Below are positions 43,231-52,169 of a stretch of DNA of 64,000 nucleotides, piece after piece. Position 1 is the first letter of the stretch, and every line of letters begins with the position of its first letter. A model generated the notes under the pieces. It was not told the DNA's origin and made no database searches. It saw only the letters and a list, made by a program, of their open reading frames with translations. Source of the DNA: Streptomyces aquilus (GTDB lineage Bacteria; Actinomycetota; Actinomycetes; Streptomycetales; Streptomycetaceae); the NCBI RefSeq assembly GCF_003955715.1, contig NZ_CP034463.1, positions 5,518,001-5,582,000 of the forward strand, in the 5' to 3' direction. A program made the position numbers and the translations under genes.

Positions 43231-44469
43231 TCAGCACAGGTGGGTCAGGGCGGCCGCCACCAGGGCGCGGACCCCCGGTCCCACCGCCGACAGGTCCGGT
43301 GCGAAGTGTGGGCTGTGGTTGCTGGGGATCGCGTCGAGCTTCGCGAACAGGTCGTCGCCGCCCGGCGCCGCGTCCCAGGTCGCGGCCGGGGTCGTGGTCA
43401 CGAACCAGTAGGCGTACGGCTGCCCGTCCGCGGCCAGCAGGGAGAAGTCCTCGCTGCCCATCGCCGGGCCGGGGTCGAAGACCGTGCCGTCGCCGAAGAC
43501 CTCGCGGTGCACGGCGGCCACCCGCCGGTCGGCCTCGGCGTCGTTGACGGTCGCCGGGAAGGACGCGCCGACGGTCACCTCGGGCTCGCGCGGGCAGCCC
43601 GCGGCATGGCACTCGCCCTCGGCGATCCGGCGGATCGCGGCGACCATCCGGTCCCGGACGGCCTCGGACTGGGTGCGCAGGTTGAGGGAGATCCGCGCGG
43701 TGGACGGGATGATGTTCGGCGCGGTGCCCGCCTCGATACGGCCGACGGTCAGGACGGCCGACTCGCGCGGCGCGATCTCACGGCTGACGACGCTCTGGAG
43801 CCGGGTGACGAGATACGCGGCCGTGAGCACCGGGTCCACGGTGGTCTCCGGCCGCGACCCGTGCCCGCCGCGCCCGTGCACGATGATCTCGACGTCGGTG
43901 GTGGCGGACAGGATGAGCCCGGGCACGTGCGGATAGAGGCCGACGGGACCCGGGGCCGCGTGCTGGCCGAGCAGTACATCGGGGCGGGGCACGCGCGCGT
44001 ACAGCCCGTCCGCGACCATCGCCGCCGCCCCGCTGCCGGTCTCCTCGGCGGGCTGCCCGACGACGACCAGGGTCCCGTTCCAGGCGTCCCGCCCGGCGGC
44101 CAGCGCCCGGGCCGCGCCCGCCAGCCAGGTCACGTGCAGATCGTGCCCGCACGCGTGCATCACGCCGGGCGTCCGGGAGGCGTACGGCAGCCCGGTCTCC
44201 TCCGTCACCGGCAGCGCGTCCATGTCGGCCCGCAGGAGCACGACGGGCCCGTCCCCGTTGCGCAGGACGCCCGCGACACCGGTGCCGCCGATGCCCTCGA
44301 CGGTGTCGCACCCGACCGCCTTCAGCCGCCCGGCGAGCAGCCCGGCCGTCCGGTGCTCCTGCCTGGACAGCTCGGGGTGGCGATGCAGATCCCGGTAGAA
44401 CTCCTCCAGATCGGGGAGCCCGAGCTCAGCGGTCAGATCCAGCGCGGTACGGGCGGCGGCGGAGGTCAT
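43231..44469 (-). CDS. M20-family amidohydrolase/peptidase
   Basis: A 412-residue metallo-amidohydrolase of the M20D (hippurate/IAA-amino-acid hydrolase) type: VLLRADMDALPVTEETG, the metal ligands in HACGHDLH, GQPAEETGSGA, LGQHAAPGPVG, the dimerisation GRGGHGSRPE and C-terminal GPAMGSEDFSLLA. It would hydrolyse N-acyl amino acids or related amides. Start ATG 44469 overlaps the stop of an upstream decayed GNAT fragment (ATGA), as if it had once been coupled to that gene. Confidence 0.9.
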   Translation of the reverse strand: MTSAAARTALDLTAELGLPDLEEFYRDLHRHPELSRQEHRTAGLLAGRLKAVGCDTVEGIGGTGVAGVLRNGDGPVVLLRADMDALPVTEETGLPYASRTPGVMHACGHDLHVTWLAGAARALAAGRDAWNGTLVVVGQPAEETGSGAAAMVADGLYARVPRPDVLLGQHAAPGPVGLYPHVPGLILSATTDVEIIVHGRGGHGSRPETTVDPVLTAAYLVTRLQSVVSREIAPRESAVLTVGRIEAGTAPNIIPSTARISLNLRTQSEAVRDRMVAAIRRIAEGECHAAGCPREPEVTVGASFPATVNDAEADRRVAAVHREVFGDGTVFDPGPAMGSEDFSLLAADGQPYAYWFVTTTPAATWDAAPGGDDLFAKLDAIPSNHSPHFAPDLSAVGPGVRALVAAALTHLC

Positions 44470-44660
44470 GCGGGGCAGCGTATGCCGAGGGGAGGTCCCG
44501 AGGGTCCGTCCTGGGACCGTATACCGAGCCATTGCTCGGCCTCCCAGGCCGTGAACCGCTCCACCTCGACAAACCCCAGCCTCGCCGCGAGCCGCATGGA
44601 GCGGCCGTTGGCGACCTGGGTGCAGCACCACCGGCTCCCGCTCGTCCGGCCGCCGTGGCT
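44466..44660 (-). pseudogene. Decayed GNAT acetyltransferase, C-terminal fragment
   Basis: The minus strand encodes TQVANGRSMRLAARLGFVEV followed by ERFTAWEAEQWLG and a stop at 44466-44468. This is the typical C-terminal end of a GNAT N-acetyltransferase (asparagine-rich acceptor helix, LGF, final AEQW strand). Upstream no GNAT core is found in any frame within the gap to terB, so only the last quarter remains. It ends overlapping the M20 start codon. Confidence 0.55.
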
Positions 44661-44799
44661 TGAGTGATCGACGCCCGAGGTGCCCGAGCGGTGGCCCCGG
44701 GCACGCTGTTCCCCTTCCGGCTTGATGGAACCTTTACCGGAGCGCGGGCGTTGTGGGGATGAGATCAGTCAGACGAGTACGAGCACCGAGGTGACGTCA

Positions 44800-45348
44800 A
44801 TGGCACTGTTCGACCGGCTCAAGGACCAGGCCAAGGGTTTGCAGCAGCAGGTGCAGGGCGGTGGACACGGCAGCGGTTCGCGTGGCGGCTCGCACGGCGG
44901 CGGCGGTTCGCGCTCCCAGCTCGTCGGTCTGTTCAAGACGCAGCTCGGCTCCATCAAGACCGAGCTGAAGAGCGGCGCCTACCGGGACGCGAGCATGGCG
45001 ATGTGTGCGCTGGTCGCGGCGGCGGACGGCCAGGTGGACGCGTCCGAGATGCAGCAGATGGAGTCGATGATCCTCACCAACGAGGTGCTCCAGAACTTCC
45101 CGCCGGAGCAGCTGCGCACGCGTTTCCACAAGCATGTGGAGCAGCTCACCCGCAACTTCGCGCAGGGCAAGGCCGAGGCGCTCCAGGACATCGCCAAGGC
45201 CGCGAAGAAGCCGACGGAGGCCCGCGCGGTCGTCCAGACCGGCATCGTCATCGCGGGCGCCGACGGCCACTTCTCGCAGGCCGAGCAGATGGTCCTGCGC
45301 GAGGCCTGCGCGGCGCTGAACCTGAACCCGGCGGAGTTCCAGCTCTGA
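44800..45348 (+). CDS. TerB-family tellurite-resistance protein
   Basis: A 182-residue protein: helical start (MALFDRLKDQAKGLQQQVQ), a Gly/Ser/His linker (about 20-40), then the TerB domain (MAMCALVAAADGQVDASEMQ, FRKHVEQL-like FHKHVEQLTRNFAQGKAEAL, VIAGADGHFSQAEQMVLREA) with two DG acidic metal-binding loops. TerB-like proteins act in ter stress operons and phage or metal responses; no other ter gene lies beside it. GAGGTGACGTCA precedes the ATG. Confidence 0.85.
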   Translation: MALFDRLKDQAKGLQQQVQGGGHGSGSRGGSHGGGGSRSQLVGLFKTQLGSIKTELKSGAYRDASMAMCALVAAADGQVDASEMQQMESMILTNEVLQNFPPEQLRTRFHKHVEQLTRNFAQGKAEALQDIAKAAKKPTEARAVVQTGIVIAGADGHFSQAEQMVLREACAALNLNPAEFQL

Positions 45349-45440
45349 AGCTCTGAAGCTCTCAAGTTATGAAGCCCTGACGCCGGAGCGGCCGACGACG
45401 ACGCGAAGTGGAGAGCGGGCGTCGCCGGCCGCGGTCCGGG

Positions 45441-46220
45441 TCAGAAGGCCGGGACCTCCGAGGGCCGGGCCTTGTTGATGTTGCTGACGAGGTTGTTGGT
45501 CAGCGGGAAGTTGGCCCTGCCCCAGGTGGAGTTCCACAGGGCGTCGCGCGGCGCCTTGTCCATCTGCTCCATGGTGACCAGGGCCGGGGTGTCCCAGTGG
45601 TTGCCCGGGCCCCAGGCCTCCGTGTCCTCGCCCCACTTGGCGAAGCGGAAGGCGTGGGTGCTCGCGCCGTCCTTGTGGTAGACGATCTTGACGCGGTTGC
45701 CGTCCATCGGCACCTCGTTGATCGGGTGGGTGCTGTAGCCGCCGTGCCGGGAGGCGGCCAGGTACCGGGGGCGTTCCTCGCCCTGCTTCTGGAAGACCAC
45801 GACGGACTCCCAGTCGTGGCGGTGCCCGAAGGCGTCGGCGCCGTTGAGCGTCTGGTCCTTCTCGAAGTACAGAGCGTAGACGTAGGCGCACCAGCCGTTC
45901 TCGCACCGGGACTGCGCGTAGGTGTTGGCCCTGCCGAGGTGGTCGGTCCGGCAGCCGCCGGTGATCGAGCCGCTGGGGTTGAGGCCGCCGTTGAGGTGCC
46001 CGCCCGCGTCCACCGCGGCCGCGGGGAAGCAGCCGTCGGTGTCGTAGTCGAACAGCGGCATGTACTTGTTCTGGAAGGTGCTCGCGTTCCACGGCAGCGG
46101 GTTCAGGATCCCGGCGCTCGCGCTTCCCGTCAGACCGACGGTCAGGGCGGCGGCGCTGCCCAGGACGAGGGCGGCTCGGGCGAGGCGGGACCGTCGGCGG
46201 GGCGTGGCTGTCTGCGGCAT
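45441..46220 (-). CDS. NPP1-family secreted (necrosis-inducing-like) protein
   Basis: A 259-residue exported protein: signal peptide (about 1-36, ending TGSASA) and a full NPP1/NLP domain with the hallmark GHRHDWE (residues 132-138), CENGWCAYVYALYFEKDQ and HAFRFAKWGEDTEAWGPGNH. In plant pathogens NLPs bind glycosyl-inositol-phosphoceramides and lyse plant membranes; Streptomyces homologues are mostly uncharacterised. The metal-binding heptapeptide is intact, so activity is possible. It diverges from the STAND gene. Confidence 0.88.
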   Translation of the reverse strand: MPQTATPRRRSRLARAALVLGSAAALTVGLTGSASAGILNPLPWNASTFQNKYMPLFDYDTDGCFPAAAVDAGGHLNGGLNPSGSITGGCRTDHLGRANTYAQSRCENGWCAYVYALYFEKDQTLNGADAFGHRHDWESVVVFQKQGEERPRYLAASRHGGYSTHPINEVPMDGNRVKIVYHKDGASTHAFRFAKWGEDTEAWGPGNHWDTPALVTMEQMDKAPRDALWNSTWGRANFPLTNNLVSNINKARPSEVPAF

Positions 46221-46354
46221 GGTGGGTGCTCCAGTGGTTCGTTCTGCCGGGATTCCGGCGGGACGAGATCGAGACTGGAGGGCGGGGAGTTGATCGGCTA
46301 CATGCTCTGAACAGCTCGATCAATTCGCTTTGGCGTTTCTTCGCCGGCGAGTTC

Positions 46355-46372
46355 GTCCACAGCTGTGGACAA
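46355..46372. promoter_or_regulatory. Inverted pair of DnaA-box-like sequences
   Basis: TGTGGACAA (46364-46372) is the exact reverse complement of the Streptomyces DnaA box TTGTCCACA. A near match CGTCCACA faces it, forming the palindrome GTCCACAGCTGTGGAC. An isolated pair this far from dnaA is more likely a regulatory or titration site than an origin. Confidence 0.4.
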
Positions 46373-46532
46373 CGGGGCCCGTGCATACGAAAGAAGCCGC
46401 CGGCGGACGGGGGGCGTCCACCGGCGGCGGGCCGGCGCTCGGTCAGGATGCTGACGAGGTTGCCGGCGGGGGTGCCCCTCGGGGGGATGAGCGGCACGGG
46501 TCCAGACTGGCAGCCGGAGGGTTGATCGGCAG

Positions 46533-46580
46533 CCCGTCCGATCAGGGCAATCAATCCCCGTCCGATCAGGGGGACCAATC
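46533..46580. repeat. Two 24-bp tandem units before the STAND gene
   Basis: CCCGTCCGATCAGGG begins each unit (46533 and 46557), followed by a variable 9-nt part ending CAATC; 21 of 24 positions agree. A third CCCG follows. Position about 150 bp upstream of the STAND start suggests a regulator-binding role, unproven. Confidence 0.6.
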
Positions 46581-46728
46581 CCCGCACCGCTGCCCTGGAC
46601 CAGGCCGATGTCCGGCGTCACCTGCCCCTTCGCCTGCACTTAATCCGTCGGCAACTACGGCGTCACCGAGCGACTTGTACGTTCGTCGCGCTCGATGTCC
46701 CTTTCGCGAGCTGTACGGAGGTCAGCGC

Positions 46729-49700
46729 ATGGGGCGCCCGGAAAGATCCCTGGACCCGACGGCCGGTCCCGTCGCGCGGCTCGCGCACGAGCTGCGCGAG
46801 CTGCGCAAGGCCGCGGGGAGCCCCTCGTACCGGACGATGACCGAGACGGCGGGCTTCTCCGCGACAACGCTGTCACAGGCCGCGGCCGGCGAACGGCTGC
46901 CGTCCCTCGCCGTCGTCCGGGGCTATGTGCGGGCCTGCGGCGGCGACCCGGACGCCTGGGAGCCGCGGTGGAAGGACGCCGAGGCGGAGGCGGCGGGGGA
47001 GGTCCGCGACGACGACGCGGACGTGGTGCCGTACCGGGGTCTCGCCCGGTTCGAGCCGGCCGACCAGGGGCTGTTCTTCGGGCGGGCCCGGCTGACGGAG
47101 GACCTGCTCCAGCTGGTGTGCGGGCACCGCTTCGCCGCGGTGTTCGGCGCCTCCGGCAGCGGGAAGTCCTCGCTGCTGCGGGCCGGGCTCATCCCCCGGC
47201 TCCAGAAGGAGATCGCCGGCCGGGGGCGTCCGGCGGTGCTGCGCGTGCTCACGCCCGGCGACCGGCCCGCCACCACCTACGGTCATCTGCTGACCCCGGC
47301 CGCGGACGAGCCGGAGAGCTGGGTGGTGGTGGACCAGTTCGAGGAGGTCTTCACCCTGTGCCGGGACCGGGCCGAGCGGGCCCGGTTCATCGACCTGCTG
47401 CTCGCCGCCCGGGACCCGGACAGCCGGCTGCGCGTGCTCATCGCCGTACGGGCCGACTTCTACGCCCGCTGCGGCGAGCACCGCGGCCTGGCGGACACGC
47501 TGTGCGGTGCCGGACTGCTGGTCGGACCGATGACCGCGCAGGAGCTGCGGGAGGCGGTCGTCAAGCCCGCGCAGGAAGTCGGGCTCCTGGTGGAGCGGGA
47601 GCTGACCGCGCGGATCGTGGAGGAGGTCCTCGACGAGCCCGGCGGGCTGCCGATGCTCTCGCACGCCCTGCTGGAGACCTGGCGGCGGCGCAAGGGCCGG
47701 GTGCTCACCCTGACCGCGTACCAGGCGGCCGGCGGGGTGCGCGGCGCCATCGCGGCGAGCGCCGAGGAGGCGTACGGGCAGCTGACCGAGGAACAGGCGG
47801 ACGCCGCGCGGCGGCTGCTGCTGCGGATGGTCGAGCCCGGCCAGGGCACCCCCGACACCCGGCGCCCGCTGACCCGGGCGGAGCGCCAGGAGTGGGCGTG
47901 CCCCCATGTGCCCGTGGTGGTGGAGCGGCTGGCCCGCGCCCGGCTGCTGACGGTCGACGAGGACACCGTGCAGCTCGCCCACGAGGCGCTGATCACCAGC
48001 TGGCCGCGGCTGCGCGGCTGGATCGAGGAGAACCGGGAGCGGCTGCGGCACCACCGGCGGCTGACCGAGGCCGCCCGCGTCTGGCTGGAACACGACCGTG
48101 ACTCCGGCGCCCTGTACCGGGGCACCCGCCTGGACCGGGTGGCGGAGCTGTTCCCCGACCACGAGCACGACGCCTTCCTGACCGCGCCGGAGCGCGAGTT
48201 CCTCACCGCCGCGCTGGCCGCCCGCGAGGCGGAACGCCGGGCGGCCGCCCGCGCCACACGCCGGTCGCGGGCCGCGCTGGGCGTCCTGTCGGCCGTCCTC
48301 GCGGTGGCGCTGATCGCCGGTCTCTCCGCGTGGACGCAGGGCCGGGACAACGAGCGCCATCGCATCGACGACGTGGCCCGCCGTATCTCCGCCGTCGCGG
48401 AAGGGCTGAGCACCACCGACCCGCACACCGCCCGGTTGCTGGCCGTCGCCGCCTGGCGGGTGTCCCGGCTGCCGGAGACCCGGCAGGCGTTGCTGGGCGC
48501 GCTCGACCAGCCGGAAGTGGACGCGTTCAGCGACCGGGCACCGGGCGACGGCCCCTTCCGCCGGCTGACCGACTCCGGTCGGACCCTGCTCAGCGTCGAG
48601 GGGCGCACCTGGCGGACCTGGGACGTGGCACGGCACCGGCGGATCGCCGAGGGGCGGCTGCCGCAGGCCGGCCTCGCGGTCGAGGCGAGCCCGGACGGGC
48701 GGCTGCTGGCCGTCCTCGGACGGGGCCCGGGCGACGGGGTGCGGCTGTGGGACACGGCCGGCGGACGCTGGACCGGGGACCGGCTGCCGGCGGCGTCCGT
48801 CGTGGACTTCGGCGCGCGCACGTACACCGTGCGCGGTCTGGACGACTCCCGGGCGGCGGTGCACTCGGCCGCGGACGGGAAGCTGCTGTTCGAGGCGGCG
48901 GACACCGTGACGCCGAGCGAGGACGGCCGGCTGATCGCGGTCTGCGCCCTCGGGAAGGGCGGCGCGCCGCAGGTGCGGGACCTCACGGACCGGCGCACGG
49001 TGCACGGGCCCTGGGAACGCGAGGGCGACATCTGCGGCCAGGAGCGCGGGCAGCTGGTGCTCGGCGGTGGGGGACGGCGGCTCGCCGCGGTGCTCCCGAG
49101 CGGCGTGCGGGTCTGGGACGTCCGGTCGGGGAAACGGCTGCCCGACCTCGCCCGCACCGGAGTCAGGTACGCCGCCTTCAGCGAGGACGGGACGTTCCTG
49201 GCGCTCGCCGACGGGGAGGAGATCACGCTGTGGCGGCTGGGGTACGGCTCCCCGGTGTTCCGGTACTCCCTCAACAACCAGCACCTCGGCGGTCTGGCCT
49301 GGGACCCCGCCCGCCCGGTACTGCGCTATCTGGAGGCCGGCACGGTCCACACCCTGGACGTGGCGACGGCCGTGACGCCCGCCTGGCGGGACCGGCCGGT
49401 GGACCAGGCGCTGATCAGCCCGGACGGCCGGACGCTCGCCACCGCGCGACGCACCGGTGACACCTACCGCTTCGAGCTGCGCGCCACGGCCGACGGACGA
49501 CTGCTCGCCACCCTGCCGCCCACGCCGCCCGGCGTCTCGCGCGACCCCTCCCGCCCGGTACGTCCGGAGTACACCCTCCCGCTGCTGGCCTTCACCCCCG
49601 ACGGCAAGGCGCTCGCGTATGCCGTCGCGGCGCCCGGTTACGAGGCCTCCCCGCAGCGCCTCACCGTCTGGGACGTCACCCGGGGCCGGGTCCGCACGAC

Positions 49701-50499
49701 GCTGGACCTGGCGGAGCAGACGTCGGCCGGGGCGGTGATCGCCCTCGCCCCCGGCCCGGACGCCCGCACGCTCCACCTCACCCGCACCACGGCCATCGGC
49801 GAGCTGACCAACGAGACCTGGGACCTCGCCCGGCACCGCCGGACCGCCGTCCTCACCGGCCTGTCCAGCAGCCACCTGGCCGTCCGCCCCGACGGCCGCC
49901 TCCTGGCCGGCGACAACCGGACGGCGAGCCTGCCGGGCGGCAGGACCATCGGACGCGACCTGGTCCAGGGCGACGAGATCGGTGCCCTCGCGTTCTCCCC
50001 GGACGGCTCGCGGTTCGCGGCGGGGGACCAGACGGGCCGGGTGGCGCTGTGGGACGCGGCGGTCCGGCAGCGGGAGGGCATCCTGCCGAACGTCTTCCCC
50101 GAGCTCTCCGGGGGCGAGACCGGCTGGCCGGACGGCGGCCCCGACCCGATCAGCGACGACACCTCGGAGGCCGTCAGCGCCCTCGCCGTCAGCCCCGACG
50201 GCCGCACGCTCGCGGTGGGCGGCGAGGCGGGCAGCCTCCAGCTGTGGGACATCGCCACCCAGCGGCCGCTCGGCGGTCTTCTGTCCACCCCCGGCGACCC
50301 GATCGACACGGTCGCGTTCGGCCCGGACAGCGGCACGGTGTACGCGGGCAGCGCGCACGTGCCGCTCCAGCGCTATGTCATCGACCCGGCCCGGGCGGTC
50401 GCAACGGTGTGCGCGCGGGCCGGAGCGCGCGAGCTGACGCGGGCGCAGTGGCGGACGTACCTGCGTGACGTGCCGTACCGCGAGGTGTGTGGCGACTGA
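46729..50499 (+). CDS. HTH-STAND NTPase with WD40-type repeats
   Basis: A 1256-residue regulator or sensor: N-terminal XRE-like HTH (about 12-85; GFSATTLSQAAAGERLPSLA), an nSTAND1 NTPase with Walker A GASGSGKSS (140-148) and Walker B WVVVDQFEE (198-206), a winged/helical relay, a single membrane helix (about 515-535; VLSAVLAVALIAGLSAW) and a C-terminal beta-propeller of degenerate WD40 blades (FSPDGSRFAAGDQTGRVALW). STAND proteins are signal-gated switches. Streptomyces has many of this class; targets are unknown. GGAGG precedes the ATG. Confidence 0.87.
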   Translation: MGRPERSLDPTAGPVARLAHELRELRKAAGSPSYRTMTETAGFSATTLSQAAAGERLPSLAVVRGYVRACGGDPDAWEPRWKDAEAEAAGEVRDDDADVVPYRGLARFEPADQGLFFGRARLTEDLLQLVCGHRFAAVFGASGSGKSSLLRAGLIPRLQKEIAGRGRPAVLRVLTPGDRPATTYGHLLTPAADEPESWVVVDQFEEVFTLCRDRAERARFIDLLLAARDPDSRLRVLIAVRADFYARCGEHRGLADTLCGAGLLVGPMTAQELREAVVKPAQEVGLLVERELTARIVEEVLDEPGGLPMLSHALLETWRRRKGRVLTLTAYQAAGGVRGAIAASAEEAYGQLTEEQADAARRLLLRMVEPGQGTPDTRRPLTRAERQEWACPHVPVVVERLARARLLTVDEDTVQLAHEALITSWPRLRGWIEENRERLRHHRRLTEAARVWLEHDRDSGALYRGTRLDRVAELFPDHEHDAFLTAPEREFLTAALAAREAERRAAARATRRSRAALGVLSAVLAVALIAGLSAWTQGRDNERHRIDDVARRISAVAEGLSTTDPHTARLLAVAAWRVSRLPETRQALLGALDQPEVDAFSDRAPGDGPFRRLTDSGRTLLSVEGRTWRTWDVARHRRIAEGRLPQAGLAVEASPDGRLLAVLGRGPGDGVRLWDTAGGRWTGDRLPAASVVDFGARTYTVRGLDDSRAAVHSAADGKLLFEAADTVTPSEDGRLIAVCALGKGGAPQVRDLTDRRTVHGPWEREGDICGQERGQLVLGGGGRRLAAVLPSGVRVWDVRSGKRLPDLARTGVRYAAFSEDGTFLALADGEEITLWRLGYGSPVFRYSLNNQHLGGLAWDPARPVLRYLEAGTVHTLDVATAVTPAWRDRPVDQALISPDGRTLATARRTGDTYRFELRATADGRLLATLPPTPPGVSRDPSRPVRPEYTLPLLAFTPDGKALAYAVAAPGYEASPQRLTVWDVTRGRVRTTLDLAEQTSAGAVIALAPGPDARTLHLTRTTAIGELTNETWDLARHRRTAVLTGLSSSHLAVRPDGRLLAGDNRTASLPGGRTIGRDLVQGDEIGALAFSPDGSRFAAGDQTGRVALWDAAVRQREGILPNVFPELSGGETGWPDGGPDPISDDTSEAVSALAVSPDGRTLAVGGEAGSLQLWDIATQRPLGGLLSTPGDPIDTVAFGPDSGTVYAGSAHVPLQRYVIDPARAVATVCARAGARELTRAQWRTYLRDVPYREVCGD

Positions 50500-50506
50500 T
50501 GCGAGC

Positions 50507-50680
50507 TCAGCTGCGCTGGACGTCCTCGACCTGTTGCACCTGCCCGGCCTGCCGGTTCGGTCCGATCTCCGCCGCTCGCGAGGGCCCCGCGTTCGCCGCC
50601 AGGACCAGGGCCGCCACGGCGACCACGGCGGCTATGACGCCCCTTGCGTAACGCTCGGTGGTGCTGGTGCGTTCGAGCAC
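50507..50680 (-). CDS. Small 57-residue membrane or secreted peptide
   Basis: A short reading frame starting GTG at 50680 with GAGG 5 nt upstream encodes VLERTSTTERYARGVIAAVV, a hydrophobic stretch (about residues 14-30), then a polar tail GPNRQAGQVQQVEDVQRS. This looks like a signal-anchor or secreted peptide. It is divergent from the XRE-TPR regulator gene with a perfect palindrome between them, and ends 8 nt past the STAND stop. Codon use is G/C-rich in third positions in this frame. It has no recognised family. Confidence 0.5.
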   Translation of the reverse strand: MLERTSTTERYARGVIAAVVAVAALVLAANAGPSRAAEIGPNRQAGQVQQVEDVQRS

Positions 50681-50749
50681 GACGACCTCGCAGTGACGAC
50701 GGTGACGAATGCGGTGACGGCGTTTCCCCGCCTATTTACGTACTGCCTA

Positions 50750-50763
50750 TTAAGCAGGCTTAA
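50750..50763. promoter_or_regulatory. Palindrome TTAAGCAGGCTTAA in the divergent promoter
   Basis: A 14-bp inverted repeat with perfect 6-bp arms lies in an A/T-rich segment (50735-50775) between the 57-codon gene and the XRE-TPR gene. A further TTTAAC half-site follows at about 50771. Autoregulation by the XRE protein is the likely reading. Confidence 0.5.
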
Positions 50764-50825
50764 CACGCCGTTTAACCTAGAGCCCGGCGCAGCCTAACGG
50801 CAAGAGGTGCAAGGGGAGTTGGCCC

Positions 50826-52169
50826 ATGTCCGACCGTGACGACCCGGAGATCATCGGGCGCAGGGTGCAGCAACTCCGGGTCGAACGCGGCCTGACCCAG
50901 CGGCAGCTGGCCGAGCCCGCGTACACCGCCGCCTACATCTCCACCCTGGAGTCGGGCCGGGTCCGCCCCTCCGACCAGGCGCTGCGCCATCTCGCCGGCC
51001 GCCTCGGCGTCGCCTTCGACGAGCTGGCCACCGGCCGCCCCGCCCGGCTCGTCACCGATCTGCGGCTGCGGCTCATCGAGGCCCAGCGCACCCTCGCCAC
51101 CGGGGACACCGAGGAAGCCGCCCACAGCTACGCCCTTCTCCTCGCCGAGGCCGAGGAACTCCAGCTCGCCGAGGCGCAGTACGACGCGCTGATCGGGCTC
51201 GGCGAGGCGGCCGTGGAGAGCGGTGAACTCGTCGAGGGGCGGCGGTACTTCGAGCGGGCCGAACTCGTCCTCGCCGACGCGCCGTTGCCCGCCCGGGTGC
51301 CCGCCCTGCGCGGCCGCGCCCTCGCGCACTACCTCGCCGGCGAACTCCGGTACGCCGTCTATCTGCTGGAGTCCACGCTCGACGAGCTCAACCGCGGCGG
51401 CCTCCACGACCCCGACGCGCTGCTCCTCCTCTACGCCAGCATCATCGGCCCGTACATGGACATGGGCGCCCACGCCCGCGCCGCCCAGGCCGCCGAACTC
51501 GCCCTCGCGCTCGCCCCGCAGGCCGGCGACCCGGCCCTCGTCGCCCGCATGCACCGCTCGGTCGCCCGCACCCTCATCGCCGAGGGCCGCGTCGCCGAGG
51601 CCGACGCCTCCCTCGCCAAGGCCGCCGAGCTCTACCGCGGGCTGCAACTCCGTACGGAACTGGCCAACTGCCACTGGATGCGCGGGTACGTGTGTGCCCA
51701 GAACGGCGAACTGGAGCGCGCGGAGGCGGAGTTGAGGCAGGCGCTCGCCATGCTGTCCGCGAAGCGCGCCGCCCTCTACTCCAGCCAGGCCGCGGTCGAG
51801 CTGGCCGACGTACTGCACCGCCGCGGCAAGTCCGAGGAGGCGGCGGCCCTCCTCCACGACGTCCTCGGCGACCTCTCCTCCGAACGCGGCGCCGTCCACT
51901 CCGCCGCCGCGCACCGCCTGCTCGGCATCATCGCGGAGGACGCCCGCGACCCGGAGACCGCCGAGGAGCACTACGTCCGCGCCCTGAGCCTCCTGGAACG
52001 CGCGGGCGCCGCCGGCGACCTGGCCGACCTGTGCCGCCTGCTGGGCGACCTGCTCCGCAGGGAGGGCCGGGTCGAAGCGGCCCTGGACGCCTACCGCACC
52101 GGCCTGGGCCACCGCACGGCCCCGGGCACCACCACCTTGGGCCCGGCCCCGGCCCAGCCCCCTCTATGA
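50826..52169 (+). CDS. XRE-family regulator with TPR domain
   Basis: A 447-residue protein: N-terminal XRE helix-turn-helix (IIGRRVQQLRVERGLTQRQL, YISTLESGRVRPSDQALRHL; about 8-66) and about nine TPR-like helical hairpins (80-430). The layout is that of peptide- or protein-sensing RRNPP-like and Streptomyces XRE-TPR regulators. GGGGAG lies 9 nt before the ATG. A divergent small secreted-peptide gene and a palindrome lie immediately upstream, so it may sense that peptide (inference). Confidence 0.85.
   Translation: MSDRDDPEIIGRRVQQLRVERGLTQRQLAEPAYTAAYISTLESGRVRPSDQALRHLAGRLGVAFDELATGRPARLVTDLRLRLIEAQRTLATGDTEEAAHSYALLLAEAEELQLAEAQYDALIGLGEAAVESGELVEGRRYFERAELVLADAPLPARVPALRGRALAHYLAGELRYAVYLLESTLDELNRGGLHDPDALLLLYASIIGPYMDMGAHARAAQAAELALALAPQAGDPALVARMHRSVARTLIAEGRVAEADASLAKAAELYRGLQLRTELANCHWMRGYVCAQNGELERAEAELRQALAMLSAKRAALYSSQAAVELADVLHRRGKSEEAAALLHDVLGDLSSERGAVHSAAAHRLLGIIAEDARDPETAEEHYVRALSLLERAGAAGDLADLCRLLGDLLRREGRVEAALDAYRTGLGHRTAPGTTTLGPAPAQPPL

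Larger units (their letters stand above)
46221..46728. promoter_or_regulatory. 508-bp divergent region with DnaA-box-like palindrome and repeats
   Basis: This gap between the NPP1 and STAND genes has no convincing gene. It holds a 16-bp perfect palindrome GTCCACAGCTGTGGAC (46355-46370) that contains a TGTGGACAA DnaA-box match (46364-46372), and two 24-bp tandem units (46533-46580). TTGATCGGC occurs twice. An ACGGAGG ribosome-binding site precedes the STAND ATG. Confidence 0.55.

Noticed and set aside
44671..44704. GTGCCCGAGCGG resembling a tRNA-Ser D-arm
   Set aside because: No acceptor stem, anticodon arm or T-arm can be built around it; it is simply a GTGCCC/GGGCAC inverted repeat upstream of terB.
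46873..50358. 1161-residue antisense frame in the STAND gene
   Set aside because: Gly/Arg/Pro-rich shadow without motifs; the sense frame has clear NTPase and WD40 motifs.
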